Shown one piece after another: positions 1 through 9,449 of a stretch of DNA of 64,000 nt. The DNA is from an uncultured Subdoligranulum sp. (GTDB lineage Bacteria; Bacillota; Clostridia; Christensenellales; CAG-314): assembly GCA_902496185.1 (NCBI GenBank), contig CABUZX010000002.1, positions 44,996-108,995 of the forward strand, written 5' to 3'. Position 1 is the first letter of the stretch, and every line of letters begins with the position of its first letter. The translations under genes were made by a program, and so were the position numbers. The notes below the pieces were generated by a model. It worked only from the letters and a program-made list of their open reading frames with translations, had not been told where the DNA came from and searched no databases.

Positions 1-1001
1 ATTTATTAGAGAGTCTTTATTTGTGTTGCTTGGGCAAAAGTCCGCGCACGGACAAAAACGCGGAAATGATAAATTATAACAAAGATTTTGCGCGCGTTTC
101 GGTAAATTTTTTTAGCAGATACGGTGACGCGGATATTAGCGTAGTGCTGTTTGGCAACAAAAAAAAGAGTATTTCCGTCAACAGCGTTCCCGTGTTAAAA
201 ACGGGGGAATTGTTGGGGTATCTCAACGCCGTTTACTTTGGTCCCGACGAGTTAAAGGTGGTAAAGTCTTCGCCCGACAACCGCAGGCGTTTTTTAGACG
301 TGGATTTGTCGCAGGCAGACAAAAACTATTTTTATTCATTAGTAAACTACAACAAAATACTTGCGCAACGCAACGCTCTTTTAAAAACTTCTAAAGACGT
401 AGATAGTCTTTCGGAGATGCTTTTCGTATGGGATACGCAACTTGCGCGTGATTCTGCAAAAATCGTCGCTCGCAGGAGGGCTTTTTGCGATAGGCTTAAG
501 CAAGTGGCAAAAGAAACGCATTTTCGTTTGTCGGGCGGGAAGGAAACGCTTGAGTTGGCATATACTTCGCAAATAAAGGGTAATACCTTTGAAGACTGCA
601 GGCAGTACGCTTTCGACTTGTTTCAAAGCAACGTTAAACGTGATTTTGAAATGCGTTACACTACCGTAGGTTGTCAACGTGACGATATTAAATTTGTCGT
701 AAACGGCGTGGACGTAAGGGATTTTGGCAGTCAGGGACAACAACGTACCGTGGCTCTTGCTCTTAAAATTGCCGAATTGACCGTTTTTAAGGAAATGACG
801 GGAGATTACCCCGTGCTTTTGTTGGACGACGTGTTGAGCGAACTTGACGTTTTTAGACAAAAGCAATTGCTTACTTTTGACGAAAATCTTCAAATCGTAC
901 TTACCGCAACGCATTTGGATGAAGAACTTAAAAAGACTTTAAAATACCGTTGTTTTACTATCTCGGCAGGCAAAGTCGTAGCGCAAACGGACAACGGTTG
1001 A
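1..1001 (+). CDS. recF: DNA replication/repair protein RecF, 3' part
   Basis: SMC-like ATPase that binds gapped DNA and helps RecR/RecO load RecA. The reading frame is already open at base 3 (LLESLYLCCLGKSPRT), the stretch that follows the Walker A site in RecF, so the first ~40 codons lie outside the window and the TTG at 21 is not the true start. The signature region is present (FGSQGQQRTVALALKIAE, codons for bases ~720-780), followed by Walker B LLLDDVLSELD near 835 and the D-loop/switch TATHLDEE near 905. Length seen (about 333 residues) fits the missing N-terminus of a ~370-residue family. In most Bacillota recF is followed by gyrB; here it is followed by a small membrane protein, so the dnaA-dnaN-recF-gyrB order is broken on this side. 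Confidence 0.95.
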   Translation, partial: LLESLYLCCLGKSPRTDKNAEMINYNKDFARVSVNFFSRYGDADISVVLFGNKKKSISVNSVPVLKTGELLGYLNAVYFGPDELKVVKSSPDNRRRFLDVDLSQADKNYFYSLVNYNKILAQRNALLKTSKDVDSLSEMLFVWDTQLARDSAKIVARRRAFCDRLKQVAKETHFRLSGGKETLELAYTSQIKGNTFEDCRQYAFDLFQSNVKRDFEMRYTTVGCQRDDIKFVVNGVDVRDFGSQGQQRTVALALKIAELTVFKEMTGDYPVLLLDDVLSELDVFRQKQLLTFDENLQIVLTATHLDEELKKTLKYRCFTISAGKVVAQTDNG

Positions 1002-1025
1002 TTAATTTACAAAAAGGAAAAAATT

Positions 1026-1490
1026 ATGAACGTAACTTTTTATAAAAACGGCGTTTCGCCCATACATCTCGTTATGAGTATAGTTTTGGCAGTTGCTTGC
1101 ATTATCGTCGGCATAGTTTACGACGGCGATATGGGAGTAAAGGTTGCCATACCCGTTATCGGAATATTGGTGACAGTGGGATGGATGATATATTCTTACA
1201 ACAAGCAGGACGTATACAAGCGTATCAAACTGACGGAAGAATACGTTCAAGTTGTTTCTTACTTTAAAATCGGCTACAAAATCAACTTTGACCAAGTGGC
1301 AACCGTTGGCAAAATGGGTTTTTCGCACACAAAGACCAGTTGGGAAAAGTACTTTATTTCTACCGTTTCGCTGACGCGCGGTAAGGAAATAGATATGAGT
1401 AATACAATCACCTTTGACGTTACGGCAAAGTCAAGACGAGCTATGTCTTATCTTGCCGAAAAATACGGCTGGGAAATAGTAGAAATTTAA
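1026..1490 (+). CDS. Small membrane protein of unknown function
   Basis: 154 residues, not recognised. Two hydrophobic segments lie near residues 12-30 and 38-56, followed by a soluble C-terminal region of about 95 residues with alternating hydrophobic/polar strands, which could be a PH-like or similar beta domain facing the cytoplasm (inference). It starts 24 bases after recF with an AAAAAGGAAA ribosome site and is likely cotranscribed with recF; a terminator follows at 1517. No cysteines cluster or catalytic motifs are visible. Confidence 0.75.
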   Translation: MNVTFYKNGVSPIHLVMSIVLAVACIIVGIVYDGDMGVKVAIPVIGILVTVGWMIYSYNKQDVYKRIKLTEEYVQVVSYFKIGYKINFDQVATVGKMGFSHTKTSWEKYFISTVSLTRGKEIDMSNTITFDVTAKSRRAMSYLAEKYGWEIVEI

Positions 1491-1516
1491 TTTATGCGGA
1501 TATTTTTTTGATTAAC

Positions 1517-1560
1517 AAAAACACGTTAATTTGCTTAAATGCGAAAAGACGTGTTTTTTT
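1517..1560 (+). terminator. Rho-independent terminator after recF unit
   Basis: Arms AAAACACGT (1517-1525) and ACGTGTTTT (1549-1557) pair perfectly and run into a T tract. It separates the recF unit from the hut operon. Confidence 0.7.
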
Positions 1561-1690
1561 GATAGGGGATTTTTAAATTTTTTGATTAAAAAGCCTTGTA
1601 ATTATTGAAAAAAATTTGGTTATGTGTTAATCTTTATTCGTATGCGGTATTATGCAAATAAGAGTGCTACAAAGCGGAGGAAAAAACAAG

Positions 1691-3217
1691 ATGGAAACAA
1701 TCGTGATTGACGGTAAAAAACTTTCCGTTGAAGATATTATTGCCGTGGCAAATGGGGCGCAAGTGACAGTAGCTCAAAACGTTTACGAATTAATGGCTGT
1801 TGCTCGTTCGTTGGTGGATAGGGCGGTTGAACAAAAACAAGTGATATACGGAATCACTACGGGGTTTGGTAAATTTGCCGAAGTCAGCATCAATCAGGAT
1901 GATTGCGGGCAATTACAACAAAATCTTATTATGAGTCACGCTTGCGGGGTGGGCGAGCCTTTTGATCAACAAACGGTTAGAGCAATGATGTGCTTGAGAT
2001 TAAACGCGCTTGCCGTAGGAAACAGCGGTATCAGCAAAGAAACTTTCAACGTTTTGCTAAATATGCTAAATGCAAACGTTATACCTTACGTCCCCAGCAA
2101 AGGCAGTCTTGGAGCAAGCGGAGACCTAGTGCCGTTGGCGCATATGGCGCTTTGTATGATAGGTATGGGCAAGGCTTTTTGGCAGGGCAAATTGATTGAC
2201 GCCAAAAAGGCATTAAAATCGGCAAATATAACTCCAGCAAAACTTTCCGCAAAGGAAGGGCTTGCGCTCATAAACGGTACTTGTGGTATGTGCGCGCTGG
2301 CGTGTCAAGTCGTAAGAGACGGCAAAATACTCAACAAAACTGCAGATATTACGGCAAGTCTTACTTTGCAAGCGCTGTACGGAGTAGTAGATGCGTTTGA
2401 CGAAAGAATACATATTTTACGCGGACAAACGGGGCAAATAAAAACAGCCCAAAACGTAAGGAATCTGTTAAGCGGTAGTCAAAGCGTAACCCGTCAAGGC
2501 GAAGTTAGAGTTCAGGACGCTTATACGTTGCGTTGTATTCCGCAAATTCACGGTCCGAGCAAGGACGCAATGGAGTACGTTGCCGATATAGTAGGCAAGG
2601 AAATAAACGCCGTTACGGACAATCCGCTTATTTTTGCTCAAACAAATCAAGCTATCTCCGGCGGAAACTTTCACGGGCAGTGCTTGTCTATGGCGATGGA
2701 TTTTGCCGGTATTTCGCTGTCGGAGTTGGCAAACGTTGCCGAAAGACGTATAGAAAGATTGGTAAATCCGCAACTGTCTGGCTTGCCTGCGTTTTTGGTC
2801 AAAAAGGGCGGATTAAACAGCGGATATATGATTGTTCAATACGTTGCGGCGTCTTTGGTAAACGAAAACAAGGTTTTGTCGCATCCTGCGTGTGTTGACA
2901 GCATTACGAGTAGCGCTAATCAGGAAGATCACGTCAGTATGGGGATGACGGCTTGCAGAAAAGCCAAACAAATAGTGACAAACGTCAGCAACGTGCTTGC
3001 TATAGAATTGTTAGTGGCGTGTCAGGCGATAGATTTACGCAAAAACAAAAAACCGCTTTCACCGTCGGGACAAGTTGTTTACGACTTGGTAAGAAGTCAC
3101 GTTCCGTTTATGGCAAAGGATCGTTATATTGCTCCCGATATTGAAAAAATAGAAAAGTTGGTAAAAGACGGCAAAATAGTAGAAGTAGCGCAACAACACT
3201 GCGAAAAACTTTATTAA
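1691..3217 (+). CDS. hutH: Histidine ammonia-lyase
   Basis: Deaminates L-histidine to trans-urocanate, the first step of histidine breakdown. The start at 1691 is chosen because GGAGG (1676-1680) sits 10 bases upstream; an in-frame ATG at 1652 has no ribosome site. The resulting 508 residues match the family length. The Ala-Ser-Gly triplet that cyclises to the MIO electrophile is at residues 142-144 within GSLGASGDLVPLAH, the same numbering as Pseudomonas HutH; YGITTGFGK near residue 53 and ISGGNFHGQ and QEDHVSMG further on are further family motifs. First gene of a five-gene operon. No strong consensus promoter is seen in the ~130 bases upstream, so expression may need an activator (inference). 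Confidence 0.96.
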   Translation: METIVIDGKKLSVEDIIAVANGAQVTVAQNVYELMAVARSLVDRAVEQKQVIYGITTGFGKFAEVSINQDDCGQLQQNLIMSHACGVGEPFDQQTVRAMMCLRLNALAVGNSGISKETFNVLLNMLNANVIPYVPSKGSLGASGDLVPLAHMALCMIGMGKAFWQGKLIDAKKALKSANITPAKLSAKEGLALINGTCGMCALACQVVRDGKILNKTADITASLTLQALYGVVDAFDERIHILRGQTGQIKTAQNVRNLLSGSQSVTRQGEVRVQDAYTLRCIPQIHGPSKDAMEYVADIVGKEINAVTDNPLIFAQTNQAISGGNFHGQCLSMAMDFAGISLSELANVAERRIERLVNPQLSGLPAFLVKKGGLNSGYMIVQYVAASLVNENKVLSHPACVDSITSSANQEDHVSMGMTACRKAKQIVTNVSNVLAIELLVACQAIDLRKNKKPLSPSGQVVYDLVRSHVPFMAKDRYIAPDIEKIEKLVKDGKIVEVAQQHCEKLY

Positions 3218-3238
3218 TACAAAGCACAAGGAGGCAAA

Positions 3239-5281
3239 ATGTTTTCCAATCAGGATATTTTTAATGCTCAAACTATAAAATTGTCTTATCTTCCGCAAAA
3301 AAAGAATTTTGTAGAGGGAATAAGACGCGCGCCCAAACGTGAGTTTACTCTGACGGAAGAAGAAACTAAGCTTGCGCTTTCAAACGCTTTGCGTTATTGT
3401 CCCGAAGAGTGGCACGAAGAATTAGCGCCCGAATTTTTGGAAGAACTTTATACGAAAGGCAGAATTTACGGATACAGATTTCGTCCAGAGGGTAGGATTT
3501 ACGGCAAACCTATTGACGAATATCAGGGCAATTGTATCGAAGGAAAAGCCTTTCAGGTGATGATTGACAACAATCTCGATTTTGAAATTGCACTTTATCC
3601 CTATGAGTTAGTTACCTATGGCGAAACGGGACAGGTTTGTCAAAATTGGATGCAGTACTGCCTTATTAAGGAATATCTTCAACGCTTGACGGATACTCAA
3701 ACTTTGGTAGTGATGAGCGGACACCCATTGGGTTTGTTTAAAAGTGACAAACGCGCGCCAAGAGTAATTATTACCAACGCTTTGATGATAGGTATGTTTG
3801 ACAATCAGCAAAATTGGCATCGCGCAATGCAGTTGGGAGTTGCCAATTACGGTCAAATGACTGCAGGCGGATGGATGTATATCGGACCGCAAGGTATTGT
3901 GCACGGTACTTACAATACTATATTAAATGCTGCGAGAATGAAGCTCGGTATTGGGCAAAACGACAATCAATCCGGCGTGTTGTTTGTGAGTAGCGGTCTT
4001 GGCGGTATGAGCGGAGCGCAGGGCAAAGCGGTGGAGATTTTAGGTGGAGTAGGTATTATTGCCGAAGTTGACAAGAGCCGTATTGACACGAGATATTCGC
4101 AAGGCTGGGTGAGTTGCGTTGCCGAAACTCCCAAGCAAGCTTTTGAAATGGCAAATGAATTTAAGCAACAAAAGGTGGGCAAGGCTATAGCTTTTTACGG
4201 AAACGTAGTGGACCTTTTGCAATACGCAATACAAAACGGTATTCATATTGATTTATTGAGTGACCAAACGAGTTGTCACGCTGTGTACGACGGCGGTTAT
4301 TGTCCGCAAGGTTTGACCTTTCAAGAGCGTACTGCTTTGCTTGGTAGTAATCCCTACGAGTTTAAAAAGCGTGTAGACGTTACTTTGCGCAGTCATTTTG
4401 AAGCAATAAAGTCACTTACAAGCAAAGGTACGTACTTTTTTGACTACGGCAACAGCTTTATGAAAGCCGTGTACGACGCAGGCGTGACGGAAATTTGCAA
4501 AAACGGCAAAGACGAGTTAGACGGATTTATATTCCCCAGTTACGTGGAAGATATTTTGGGGCCTGTATGCTTTGACTATGGTTATGGACCTTTCCGTTGG
4601 GTATGTTTGTCCGGCAAAAAGGAAGATTTGCATTTGACCGATATGACGGCGTTGCAAACCATTGACAGAAACAGGCGTTTTCAAGACAACGACAATTACG
4701 TTTGGATTCAAAACGCGGAAAAAAACAATCTCGTAGTGGGCACGCAAGCGCGCATACTTTATCAAGACGCAATAGGCAGGCGCGATATTGCCCTTGCCTT
4801 TAACAAGCTCGTAAGAGAAGGCAAGTGCGGTCCTATAATGATAGGCAGAGACCACCACGACACGGGCGGTACGGACGCGCCCTTTAGAGAAACAAGCAAT
4901 ATAAAAGACGGTAGCAATATTATGGCTGATATGGCTACGCAAATTTATGCGGGCAACTCGGCAAGAGGTATGAGTCTTGTTGCGTTACACAACGGCGGAG
5001 GTACTGGTATAGGTAGAGCCGTCAACGGCGGTTTTGGTTTGGTACTTGACGGCACTGCGGAAAAGGACGATATAATCAATATGGCGTTGCCGTGGGACGT
5101 AATGGGCGGTGTTGCCCGTCGCAGTTGGGCAAAAAATCCCAACGCGTTGGAAACGGTAATAGCCTACAACAAAGACTACGGCGCGGAAAATCATCTTACG
5201 TTGCCTTACGTGGCCAACGAAGAAAAAATTAATAAATTGGTGAGCGAAACGTACGCTCAAAAAAAAATAAATAATCGATAA
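3239..5281 (+). CDS. hutU: Urocanate hydratase, long form
   Basis: Converts urocanate to 4-imidazolone-5-propionate using tightly bound NAD+ as an electrophile. 680 residues, clearly longer than the ~555-residue Pseudomonas/Bacillus enzyme and typical of the long urocanase form. The NAD-binding segment GLGGMSGAQGKA is at residues ~253-264 and the C-terminal GGGTGIGRAVNGGFG motif is near 610. An AAGGAGG site lies 5 bases before the ATG and the gene starts 21 bases after hutH, so the two are cotranscribed. No frameshift or missing block is apparent. Confidence 0.96.
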   Translation: MFSNQDIFNAQTIKLSYLPQKKNFVEGIRRAPKREFTLTEEETKLALSNALRYCPEEWHEELAPEFLEELYTKGRIYGYRFRPEGRIYGKPIDEYQGNCIEGKAFQVMIDNNLDFEIALYPYELVTYGETGQVCQNWMQYCLIKEYLQRLTDTQTLVVMSGHPLGLFKSDKRAPRVIITNALMIGMFDNQQNWHRAMQLGVANYGQMTAGGWMYIGPQGIVHGTYNTILNAARMKLGIGQNDNQSGVLFVSSGLGGMSGAQGKAVEILGGVGIIAEVDKSRIDTRYSQGWVSCVAETPKQAFEMANEFKQQKVGKAIAFYGNVVDLLQYAIQNGIHIDLLSDQTSCHAVYDGGYCPQGLTFQERTALLGSNPYEFKKRVDVTLRSHFEAIKSLTSKGTYFFDYGNSFMKAVYDAGVTEICKNGKDELDGFIFPSYVEDILGPVCFDYGYGPFRWVCLSGKKEDLHLTDMTALQTIDRNRRFQDNDNYVWIQNAEKNNLVVGTQARILYQDAIGRRDIALAFNKLVREGKCGPIMIGRDHHDTGGTDAPFRETSNIKDGSNIMADMATQIYAGNSARGMSLVALHNGGGTGIGRAVNGGFGLVLDGTAEKDDIINMALPWDVMGGVARRSWAKNPNALETVIAYNKDYGAENHLTLPYVANEEKINKLVSETYAQKKINNR

Positions 5282-5295
5282 GGACGGATAAAAAT

Positions 5296-6192
5296 ATGGC
5301 TTTTGAAAAACTAATGGAATGCGTGCCAAATTTTAGCGAAGGACGCAACAAGGAAAATATAGAAAAAATCGCCGACTGTTTTAGATGTAAGGATGGCGTC
5401 AAATTGTTGGATTATTCTTCCAACGGCGACCACAACCGTTCGGTGTTTACCGTTGTTGGCGAACCGCAACCCCTTGCAGAAGCGGTACTTTGCGCGGTTG
5501 GCGTAGCAAAAGATCTCATTGATTTGACAAAGCATCAAGGCGAACATCCGCGTATGGGCGCAACGGACGTTGTTCCGTTTATCCCTATCAAAAACGTTAC
5601 GGAAGAGGATGCAATAGAGCTTTCAAAATACGTTGGACAACAAATGTGGGAGCGCTTTGGTATCCCTGTGTATTTGTACGAAAAATCCGCTTCTGCTCCA
5701 AATAGACAAAACCTTGCAGACGTCCGTAGAGGTCAGTTTGAAGGTATGGCGGAAAAAATGACAAAACCAGAGTGGAAGTGCGATTTTGGCGAAACACAAC
5801 CACATCCTACCGCAGGCGTCACGGCAGTTGGTTGCCGTCCGTTTTTGGTGGCGTTTAACGTCAACCTTGACACTTCAGACGTTGCATTGGCGACAAAAAT
5901 AGCCAAAAAAGTACGCTTTTTGGGCGGTGGGTTGCGTTTTGTAAAGGCTCTCGGTATTATGCTTGAGGAACGCAACATTGCTCAAGTTTCTATGAACCTT
6001 ACGGATTTTTCAAAGACGCCTATATATACGGCGTTGGAAATGGTGCGTATGGAAGCAAAGCGCTACGGTGTAAACGTTATCGGTACGGAAATAATCGGTC
6101 TCGTACCACAACAAGCTTTGTTGGATAGCGTTGAATACTATTTGCAGGTAGAAAACTTTAATTATAATCAGGTTTTGGAAAATAATTTGTAA
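5296..6192 (+). CDS. ftcD: Glutamate formimidoyltransferase (FtcD N-domain type)
   Basis: Transfers the formimino group of N-formimino-L-glutamate to tetrahydrofolate, giving glutamate. 298 residues contain only the formiminotransferase domain; the cyclodeaminase half of the vertebrate bifunctional enzyme is encoded apart, at 7497. The conserved block HQGEHPRMGATDVVPFIP at residues 80-97 includes the catalytic His (H84). Its presence shows that this organism uses the folate route rather than HutG or HutF amide hydrolysis. It starts 14 bases after hutU with an AAGGA ribosome site. Confidence 0.95.
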   Translation: MAFEKLMECVPNFSEGRNKENIEKIADCFRCKDGVKLLDYSSNGDHNRSVFTVVGEPQPLAEAVLCAVGVAKDLIDLTKHQGEHPRMGATDVVPFIPIKNVTEEDAIELSKYVGQQMWERFGIPVYLYEKSASAPNRQNLADVRRGQFEGMAEKMTKPEWKCDFGETQPHPTAGVTAVGCRPFLVAFNVNLDTSDVALATKIAKKVRFLGGGLRFVKALGIMLEERNIAQVSMNLTDFSKTPIYTALEMVRMEAKRYGVNVIGTEIIGLVPQQALLDSVEYYLQVENFNYNQVLENNL

Positions 6193-6193
6193 T

Positions 6194-7432
6194 ATGAAAA
6201 AACTTTTATTGTACAATATCGGTCAAATTGCAACCTTTAGGGGTAACGCTCCCAAGCACGGCAAACAAATGCAGGAAGTTACCCTTATAAACAACGGTAG
6301 TATTTTGGTCGAAAATGGCAAAATAGCAGGAGTATTTGACCTTCCGCTTTCAAACTGTGACTATGAGGACGCGCAAAAAATTGATTGCCGTGGCAAACTC
6401 GTGACCGCAGGGTACGTTGACTGTCATACACATCTCGTTTTTGGCGGAAATCGCGCCAAAGAGTTTGAAATGAGGCTTGCAGGCAAATCTTATATGGAAA
6501 TTATGCTTGCAGGCGGAGGTATAGTAAATACAGTAACGGCAACTCGCGAAACGTCGTTGGAAGATTTGCTTAAAATTTCAAAGCAACGCGTACAACGGGC
6601 GCTTGCTTACGGTGTGACTACGTTGGAGGCAAAAAGCGGTTACGGATTAGACGAGCAAACGGAGCTTAAGCAGTTGGAAATAGCGCAAAAACTCAATCAA
6701 CTTACTCCCGTAGAGGTTGTGCCTACGTATATGGGCGCTCATGCGACGCCAAAAGGTGCGACTACCGAGCAATACGTTGAGTTTATCACTTCAAAAGCGT
6801 TGCCTGCCGTCAAAAAACAAGGAGTAGCTCGGTTTTGCGACTGTTTTTGCGAAAAAAACGTATTTGACGCACAACAAAGCCGTAAAATTTTGCAAAGAGC
6901 TAAAGAGTTGGGCTTTGAGTTAAAACTTCATACTGACGAAATCGAAAGTATCGGTGGCGTTGGAGTTGCTTGCGGATTGGGGGCTGTGTCTATTGAACAT
7001 CTTTTAAAAATCAAGGATGAAGATATAAAAATCCTTGCCGACAGCAATACCGTGGGGGTTGTGTTACCTGCAACGGCTTTTAGTCTCAAAGAGCCTTACG
7101 CTCCTGCGCGCAAAATGATAGACGCAGGTTGCGCCGTGGCGTTGGCAACGGACTTTAATCCGGGCAGTTGTAATACTCAAAGCATACCGTTGATTATTGC
7201 TTTGGCAAATATTTATTGCAAAATGTCTATGGCGGAAACTTTGTGCGCGCTTACTATTAACGGCGCTTGCGCAATAAGTATGGGCGACAAAATCGGTACG
7301 ATAGAAGAAGGCAAGCAAGCCGATCTACTGATTCACAACGTAGATAATCTACAAGATTTGTGTTACAACTTTGCCGCCGATACCGTTGACTCGGTAATAA
7401 AAGCAGGCAAAGTGGTTTTGCAAAAAAATTAA
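6194..7432 (+). CDS. hutI: Imidazolonepropionase
   Basis: Metal-dependent amidohydrolase that opens 4-imidazolone-5-propionate to N-formimino-L-glutamate. 412 residues, normal length. Metal-site motif DCHTHLVFGG has its HxH at residues 78-80; LHTDEIES and ATDFNPGSC later supply the remaining metal and catalytic residues. It begins one base after the ftcD stop and has no good ribosome site, so it is probably translated by coupling to ftcD. Although it acts before FtcD in the pathway, it lies after it in the operon. Confidence 0.96.
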   Translation: MKKLLLYNIGQIATFRGNAPKHGKQMQEVTLINNGSILVENGKIAGVFDLPLSNCDYEDAQKIDCRGKLVTAGYVDCHTHLVFGGNRAKEFEMRLAGKSYMEIMLAGGGIVNTVTATRETSLEDLLKISKQRVQRALAYGVTTLEAKSGYGLDEQTELKQLEIAQKLNQLTPVEVVPTYMGAHATPKGATTEQYVEFITSKALPAVKKQGVARFCDCFCEKNVFDAQQSRKILQRAKELGFELKLHTDEIESIGGVGVACGLGAVSIEHLLKIKDEDIKILADSNTVGVVLPATAFSLKEPYAPARKMIDAGCAVALATDFNPGSCNTQSIPLIIALANIYCKMSMAETLCALTINGACAISMGDKIGTIEEGKQADLLIHNVDNLQDLCYNFAADTVDSVIKAGKVVLQKN

Positions 7433-7496
7433 TAAAAACAAAAACTACAAAATAAAGCAAACTTAATCAAACGGTTTGCCAAATAAAGGAGAAAAT

Positions 7497-8114
7497 ATGT
7501 TAAATCAACTTTCTGTAAAAGATTTTATATTGCAAACGGCAAGCGACGCGCCCGTACCGGGTGGCGGAAGTATTTCTGCTTTGTGCGGGGCGCTTTCTTC
7601 TGCGCTTGCAAAAATGGTGGCAGGGCTTACTGTAGGTAAAAAAAATTACGAAGCTGTTTCTGACCGTATGCAAAAAGTTGTGGAGGAAATGCCAAGCTAT
7701 ATTGATACGTTGAGCGACCTTATCGAAAAGGACAGCGAAAGCTTTGACAAAGTTATGTTGGCATTTAGATTGCCAAAAGATACGGACGAAGCAAAAGCGT
7801 TGCGTCGCAAAGCTATAGACGACGCAACGGTGTACGCGGCGGAAATACCGCTCAAAACTGCTCAAACCGTAGCTCAATTGTTTGATACGTTGGAGTTTGT
7901 TGCAGAGTTTGGCAACAAAAACGCAATGAGCGATATTGCCGTTGCTACAATGCTTGCAAGGACGGCAATATTCGGCGCTTTGTACAACGTTAGAATAAAT
8001 CTTGCGTCCTTGCCTGACGGAGAGTTTAAACAAACTACGTCTGTAGAGGTGCAAAAACTGCACGACCTTGCAACAAGGCGCGAAACGGAAATTCTCGCAA
8101 AGGTAAAAATTTAA
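7497..8114 (+). CDS. fchA: Formimidoyltetrahydrofolate cyclodeaminase
   Basis: Releases ammonia from 5-formimino-THF to give 5,10-methenyl-THF, closing the folate branch of histidine breakdown. Start at 7497 follows AAAGGAG by 6 bases; an upstream in-frame start at 7476 lacks a site. The 205-residue product has the family N-terminus (APVPGGGSISALCGALSSALAKMVAGLT) and an all-helical make-up. Last gene of the hut operon; a 64-base gap with another run of A-rich sequence separates it from hutI, and a terminator follows directly. Confidence 0.92.
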   Translation: MLNQLSVKDFILQTASDAPVPGGGSISALCGALSSALAKMVAGLTVGKKNYEAVSDRMQKVVEEMPSYIDTLSDLIEKDSESFDKVMLAFRLPKDTDEAKALRRKAIDDATVYAAEIPLKTAQTVAQLFDTLEFVAEFGNKNAMSDIAVATMLARTAIFGALYNVRINLASLPDGEFKQTTSVEVQKLHDLATRRETEILAKVKI

Positions 8115-8130
8115 GTAAAAATAGCAACAA

Positions 8131-8157
8131 AAAAACCGTTTGTCAAAACGGTTTTTT
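8131..8157 (+). terminator. Terminator of the hut operon
   Basis: AAACCGTTT / AAACGGTTT hairpin with short loop and seven T. It abuts the end of the convergent XRE gene and may serve both strands. Confidence 0.85.
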
Positions 8158-8462
8158 TATTTTGTAATATTTTCGATAAATTCAACAAAATGCATCTTTG
8201 CCGATTCGTTCATTTTTGAGTAAGCCAAAAGCAATCTATATTTTTGCTCGTCTTGTTGAGAAATAGTTTCTTCGTGGTGTCTATCAAGCAGTTCGTCCAA
8301 CGAGACGTCAAAAAAATCTGCAAGTTCTATTAGTTTTTTTATATCAGGCTCGGTGCGCCCTTTTTCCCAATCGCACAAGTTTCCTGCCGACATATTTAGT
8401 TTTTGAGCTAATTCTTTTTGAGTAAGCCCCATTTGTTTGCGCAATTCTTGTAATCGCAACAT
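8157..8462 (-). CDS. XRE-family transcriptional repressor
   Basis: 101 residues. N-terminal Cro/CI helix-turn-helix (LRKQMGLTQKELAQKLNMS, residues ~6-24, continuing to WEKGRTEPD) with a ~40-residue helical C-terminus probably used for dimerisation. The ATG at 8462 is preferred because GAGGAG lies 8 bases upstream; the longer TTG start at 8477 would include the ribosome site itself. It is divergent from the membrane protein at 8616, and the spacer carries two matching inverted repeats (8481-8497, 8562-8582), so autorepression plus repression of the neighbour is the likely role (inference). Confidence 0.88.
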   Translation of the reverse strand: MLRLQELRKQMGLTQKELAQKLNMSAGNLCDWEKGRTEPDIKKLIELADFFDVSLDELLDRHHEETISQQDEQKYRLLLAYSKMNESAKMHFVEFIENITK

Positions 8463-8480
8463 ATTATATCTCCTCAAAAA

Positions 8481-8582
8481 ATACTTGAATTAAGTATAAT
8501 TTTATAATATTTATACTTGACAATCTTGACATTTCGTAAAATAAGTACTATAATCTTGTAGAAATACTTAAAATAAGTATTT
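8481..8582. promoter_or_regulatory. Divergent control region with two XRE-type operators and a consensus promoter
   Basis: A perfect promoter TTGACA (8526-8531), 17-base spacer, TATAAT (8549-8554) reads right into the membrane-protein gene. Operators of the form ATACTT-N5-AAGTAT lie at 8481-8497 and, in an extended version AAATACTT-N5-AAGTATTT, at 8562-8582, immediately after the expected start point; a half-site AAGTAC overlaps the spacer. The left operator covers the -10 area of the leftward regulator promoter (TTGTCA complement at 8518-8523). This arrangement predicts tight repression of both genes. Confidence 0.75.
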
Positions 8583-8615
8583 GACGGGAGAAAAATATAA
8601 AAACAGGAGAAAATT

Positions 8616-9440
8616 ATGGAAATGGAAAATGTTATTCCTACAGAAAACAAGGCAAGAGAAACGTTATTTTCGTTGTTTTCGGGCAAAAGAATGTTGTTTA
8701 TTGTTATTTTGTTTGCAATATCGTTGATTATGCAAATTATCTCTGCAGCAACTAGTGAATCCGGATTAGGCGCTATTGCAGAATTATTGGACTCTTTTAT
8801 GGAAGATGGTAGTGGAGAATTAAGCTCATTGGTAAATACGATAGATAATATCATTAAGATTGTAAATTTCATATTGTTGATTCCGTTGGCTTTGTATACG
8901 CTATCAGTATTGTTTTTTTACATTGGTGGTAAAAAATATGACAAAACAAAGGTGTCTCTTGGAGCAAAATTTTTCAAAATTTATAACATAATTTATATGG
9001 TATATTACGGACTTTGTATGGCAGGTATAGCAATTATTGGAGTAGTGTTATGTATCATTTTTGCGGAAATAGGAGAGTCTGTTGTTTTGCCTATAATATT
9101 ATGCCTTGTGTTTATTGGTATAGTATATTTGATTGCAAGTTTATATACTAAGTCATTTATTATGGCAAGAGGTATTTCAGACGTAATGCAAACTGGTAAA
9201 AATCAACTTTACGTTTTTAAATACGTAATTTTTATGAATTGGCTTATGGGTATTGGTGCTATTCTCGGTGGTATTGGCAACGGCATAGTTGCACTGATTT
9301 CTGGCGTACTGATTGGTTTGACTTATATCTTTATTGCAACTATTTTCAGTAGTTACAAAAAGGAAATGGGGTTGCCTTCAAAAGAAGAAATGTCTAATGC
9401 TCCTTCTTTGCAAAAGCTTGCTAACAAATATAAAAAATAA
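8616..9440 (+). CDS. Polytopic membrane protein, function unknown
   Basis: 274 residues with about six hydrophobic segments (near residues 27-45, 85-108, 125-150, 157-175, 203-225 and 227-245) and a polar tail. Not recognised. The ribosome site ACAGGAGAAA precedes the ATG by 6 bases. It is expressed from a consensus promoter bracketed by operators of the adjacent divergent XRE regulator, an arrangement found for stress- or bacteriocin-response membrane proteins, but nothing in the protein itself fixes a role. Confidence 0.75.
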   Translation: MEMENVIPTENKARETLFSLFSGKRMLFIVILFAISLIMQIISAATSESGLGAIAELLDSFMEDGSGELSSLVNTIDNIIKIVNFILLIPLALYTLSVLFFYIGGKKYDKTKVSLGAKFFKIYNIIYMVYYGLCMAGIAIIGVVLCIIFAEIGESVVLPIILCLVFIGIVYLIASLYTKSFIMARGISDVMQTGKNQLYVFKYVIFMNWLMGIGAILGGIGNGIVALISGVLIGLTYIFIATIFSSYKKEMGLPSKEEMSNAPSLQKLANKYKK

Positions 9441-9449
9441 TAGACTTTT

